NCBI RefSeq assembly: GCF_007752135.1
Contig: NZ_CP036298.1
Coordinates: 1,426,001 to 1,490,000, forward strand
Direction: 5' to 3'
Length of the DNA stretch: 64,000 nt
Source of the DNA: Aureliella helgolandensis
GTDB lineage: Bacteria > Planctomycetota > Planctomycetia > Pirellulales > Pirellulaceae
Below are positions 62,443 through 64,000 of this stretch, in pieces. Made by a program: the position numbers and the translations under genes. Under the pieces are notes generated by a model. That model worked only from the letters and a program-made list of their open reading frames with translations. It ran no database searches and was not told the DNA's origin. Within the stretch, counting starts at the first letter, position 1; every line of letters starts with the position of its first letter.

Positions 62443-64000
62443 CTAAGCTGCAAATTTCTTGGCTTTAGGAATCGATAGATTGAAGAGCCCGAAGATCTCC
62501 TGTTGGCTGAGGCCCGTTTGCCTGGGGGCGTCGGTATCCGCAAACAACGCGTTAAACAGGGCCCGTTTCTCTTCTAAAACGTCATGGATCCGCATTTCGA
62601 TGGTGTCTGCCGCCATCATGCGGGTTACCGTGACCGGGCCAGCAGCACCAATGCGGTGCGCCCGGTTGATCGCTTGATCCTCAATCGCCGGATTCCACCA
62701 GCGATCAAAGAGGAAGACATATTCGCAGAATTGGAGATTTAGACCGACACTCCCCGCACCGTAGCTCATCAAAATGACGTGTTTGGAGGGGTCCTCTTTG
62801 AACTGCTGAATGACCGATTCGCGCTGGCGATGCGGCACCCGACCGTGGTACTGCATCGGGCCAAACCGTTCCAGCGGGCCTGCAATCCGATCGAGAGTCT
62901 CCACCCACTGGCTAAAGACGATGGCCTTACGACCGCTGGCGGCAATCTCTTCCATATCCGCCTCCAAACGCTCCAGTTTCGCGCTGGAGCCAGTGGCTGG
63001 ATCGAAATTGCAAATTTGTTTCAGTCGCAGTACGAGTTCAAAGACGTGCTGGATCGTCAGCGTCTCTCCCATGTCCGAGAGCTGGACGACGCCGTCGTCC
63101 TCCGCGGTGCGATAGCTATCGAGCTGCGCCGGCGTCAAATCGAGCTGGCCATCACGAAACATTTTGGGAGGCATGTCCGTCAGGACTTTGTCTTTGGTGC
63201 GACGGAGAATGTAATCACGCGTCGCCTTGCTGATGCTCTTCAGGTGCATGTCGTCGCGCAGGTAGCCTGGCGAGAGGAATTCAAAAATGTTGATCAAATC
63301 GTCCACCGAATTCTCAATCGGAGTCCCGGTCAATGCCCAGGAACGCGTCCTGGGGAGGGCGCGGACGATTTGAGCCGTCGTGCTGTTCTTGTTCTTGATC
63401 CGTTGCGCCTCATCCAGCATGACGAGATCGAACTGAGTGTCCGGATCATCCAGGATATGCTGGTCACGCATCAGTAGTTCGTAATTGGCAATTCGAACGG
63501 GTGCATTGTGTTGTTTCCAAATCCAATTCCGTTTGTTGGAATCCCCTTCGATCACCGTGACTGGAATCTCCGGTGCCCAGGTGCTGAATTCACGAACCCA
63601 ATTGGAGACGAGGGGCTTCGGGCAGATCAGCAGGACATTGCGCAGTTGACGCGCCAGCAACAGCATGCGAATCGCCGTGATGGCCTGCATGGTCTTTCCC
63701 AGCCCCATTTCGTCAGCCAAGATGGCTAACTCGCGAGGAAATAGAAAGGCTACGCCATCCATCTGGTAGGGGAACGGTGGAAACGGGAACTCAAGCTTCG
63801 ACGAGGCGACCAGCGTCTCCAGGGGGGGCTGCAGGACAAAGTAGAGTCGATCCTCGAGCTTCACGAGATCGGCTGGAGGTTTGATCCGCGTCTGCTTTTT
63901 CTTGGGTGGTTTCGCCCCGACGGACTCCGCATTGGCCGACTCCGCATCGGTCGACTCCTCGTCGGTCGGTGGCGTTGCCTTCTTGGCAGCCGGTGGTTCC
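62443..64000 (-). CDS. SNF2-family DNA-dependent ATPase/helicase (5' incomplete)
   Basis: The frame is open from the stop at 62443 to the window edge at 64000, so the N-terminus is missing; about 519 residues are seen. A low-complexity linker (Lys/Pro/Glu/Ala, about 63865-63999) precedes the conserved core. Helicase motifs: ADEMGLGKTMQAI (motif I), LDEAQRIKN (motif II), ALTGTPIENSVDDLI (motif III), KAIVFSQWVETLD (motif IV), YGAGSVGLNLQ (motif V) and INRAHRIGAAGPV (motif VI). These are the full Swi2/Snf2 set, including the Lys in motif I. It should use ATP to move along DNA and remodel bound proteins. A GTG at 63864 is a false internal start. Any N-terminal zinc or SWIM domain would lie outside the window. 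Confidence 0.93.
   Translation of the reverse strand, partial: EPPAAKKATPPTDEESTDAESANAESVGAKPPKKKQTRIKPPADLVKLEDRLYFVLQPPLETLVASSKLEFPFPPFPYQMDGVAFLFPRELAILADEMGLGKTMQAITAIRMLLLARQLRNVLLICPKPLVSNWVREFSTWAPEIPVTVIEGDSNKRNWIWKQHNAPVRIANYELLMRDQHILDDPDTQFDLVMLDEAQRIKNKNSTTAQIVRALPRTRSWALTGTPIENSVDDLINIFEFLSPGYLRDDMHLKSISKATRDYILRRTKDKVLTDMPPKMFRDGQLDLTPAQLDSYRTAEDDGVVQLSDMGETLTIQHVFELVLRLKQICNFDPATGSSAKLERLEADMEEIAASGRKAIVFSQWVETLDRIAGPLERFGPMQYHGRVPHRQRESVIQQFKEDPSKHVILMSYGAGSVGLNLQFCEYVFLFDRWWNPAIEDQAINRAHRIGAAGPVTVTRMMAADTIEMRIHDVLEEKRALFNALFADTDAPRQTGLSQQEIFGLFNLSIPKAKKFAA

Noticed and set aside
1-64000. CRISPR array or prophage
   Set aside because: No regularly spaced direct repeats with unique spacers and no phage structural or integrase genes were found.

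Overview
The window looks like chromosomal DNA of a planctomycete, most likely Pirellulales (Pirellulaceae). The evidence is the gene content: a DUF1501 protein with a Tat signal, a DUF1549/DUF1553 protein with haem-like CxxCH motifs, a WD40 protein with a planctomycete-type cytochrome c domain, a PPC-domain secreted protein, a sulfatase, FG-GAP and Kelch secreted proteins, a lysine-rich histone H1-like protein, a SET-domain protein and a dihydropteroate-synthase-like protein of the type linked to tetrahydromethanopterin. Base composition is moderately GC-rich by eye, and intergenic gaps are long and GC-rich, so many open frames are spurious. No phage, plasmid or CRISPR signature was seen. The only mobile element is one apparently complete IS1182-type insertion sequence.

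Layout. 0-4.1 kb: the tail of an unknown gene, a membrane-anchored TPR protein and the insertion sequence beside a REP-like intergenic repeat. 4.1-15.7 kb: an AsmA-like giant envelope protein, purF, proB, a SET protein, a glycine-rich RRM protein, hemC, an M50 membrane protease and the H1-like protein. 15.7-23.2 kb: two coupled secreted proteins (FG-GAP plus a 920-residue modular protein), a small membrane protein with a HIT hydrolase, a secreted TPR protein and tRNA-His(GTG) with a clear promoter. 23.5-34.1 kb: a DUF1593/Kelch protein, the DHPS-like protein, a putative small structured RNA, an RluA-type pseudouridine synthase, CstA, a dicarboxylate/amino-acid symporter and an NhaD antiporter. 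34.1-43.9 kb: part of a Tad/Flp pilus locus (cpaE, secretin, cpaB, prepilin peptidase and a 56-residue Flp pilin) with a divergent hybrid histidine kinase. 43.9-55 kb: a four-gene same-strand planctomycete cluster (DUF1501, PPC, DUF1549/1553, cytochrome c/WD40/coiled coil) preceded by a sulfatase. 55-64 kb: an aldehyde dehydrogenase, a sulfotransferase-like protein, a WYL-only mini-protein, two small envelope proteins, an M24 peptidase behind guaA and a SNF2 helicase running off the edge.

The genes do not form one pathway. Two multi-gene modules stand out. The Tad/Flp locus lacks the motor ATPase and platform genes, and a strong terminator follows cpaE, so the rest of the machine must lie elsewhere. 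The DUF1501/PPC/DUF1549-DUF1553/WD40-cytochrome cluster is a lineage-typical extracytoplasmic system of unknown biochemical function and is the best candidate for an undescribed system. The most unexpected small signal is a compact promoter-hairpin-terminator unit at 27146-27248, which looks like a stand-alone small RNA or a leader attenuator. Start codons were chosen from Shine-Dalgarno-like sequences, signal peptides and family N-termini; several are GTG or TTG.
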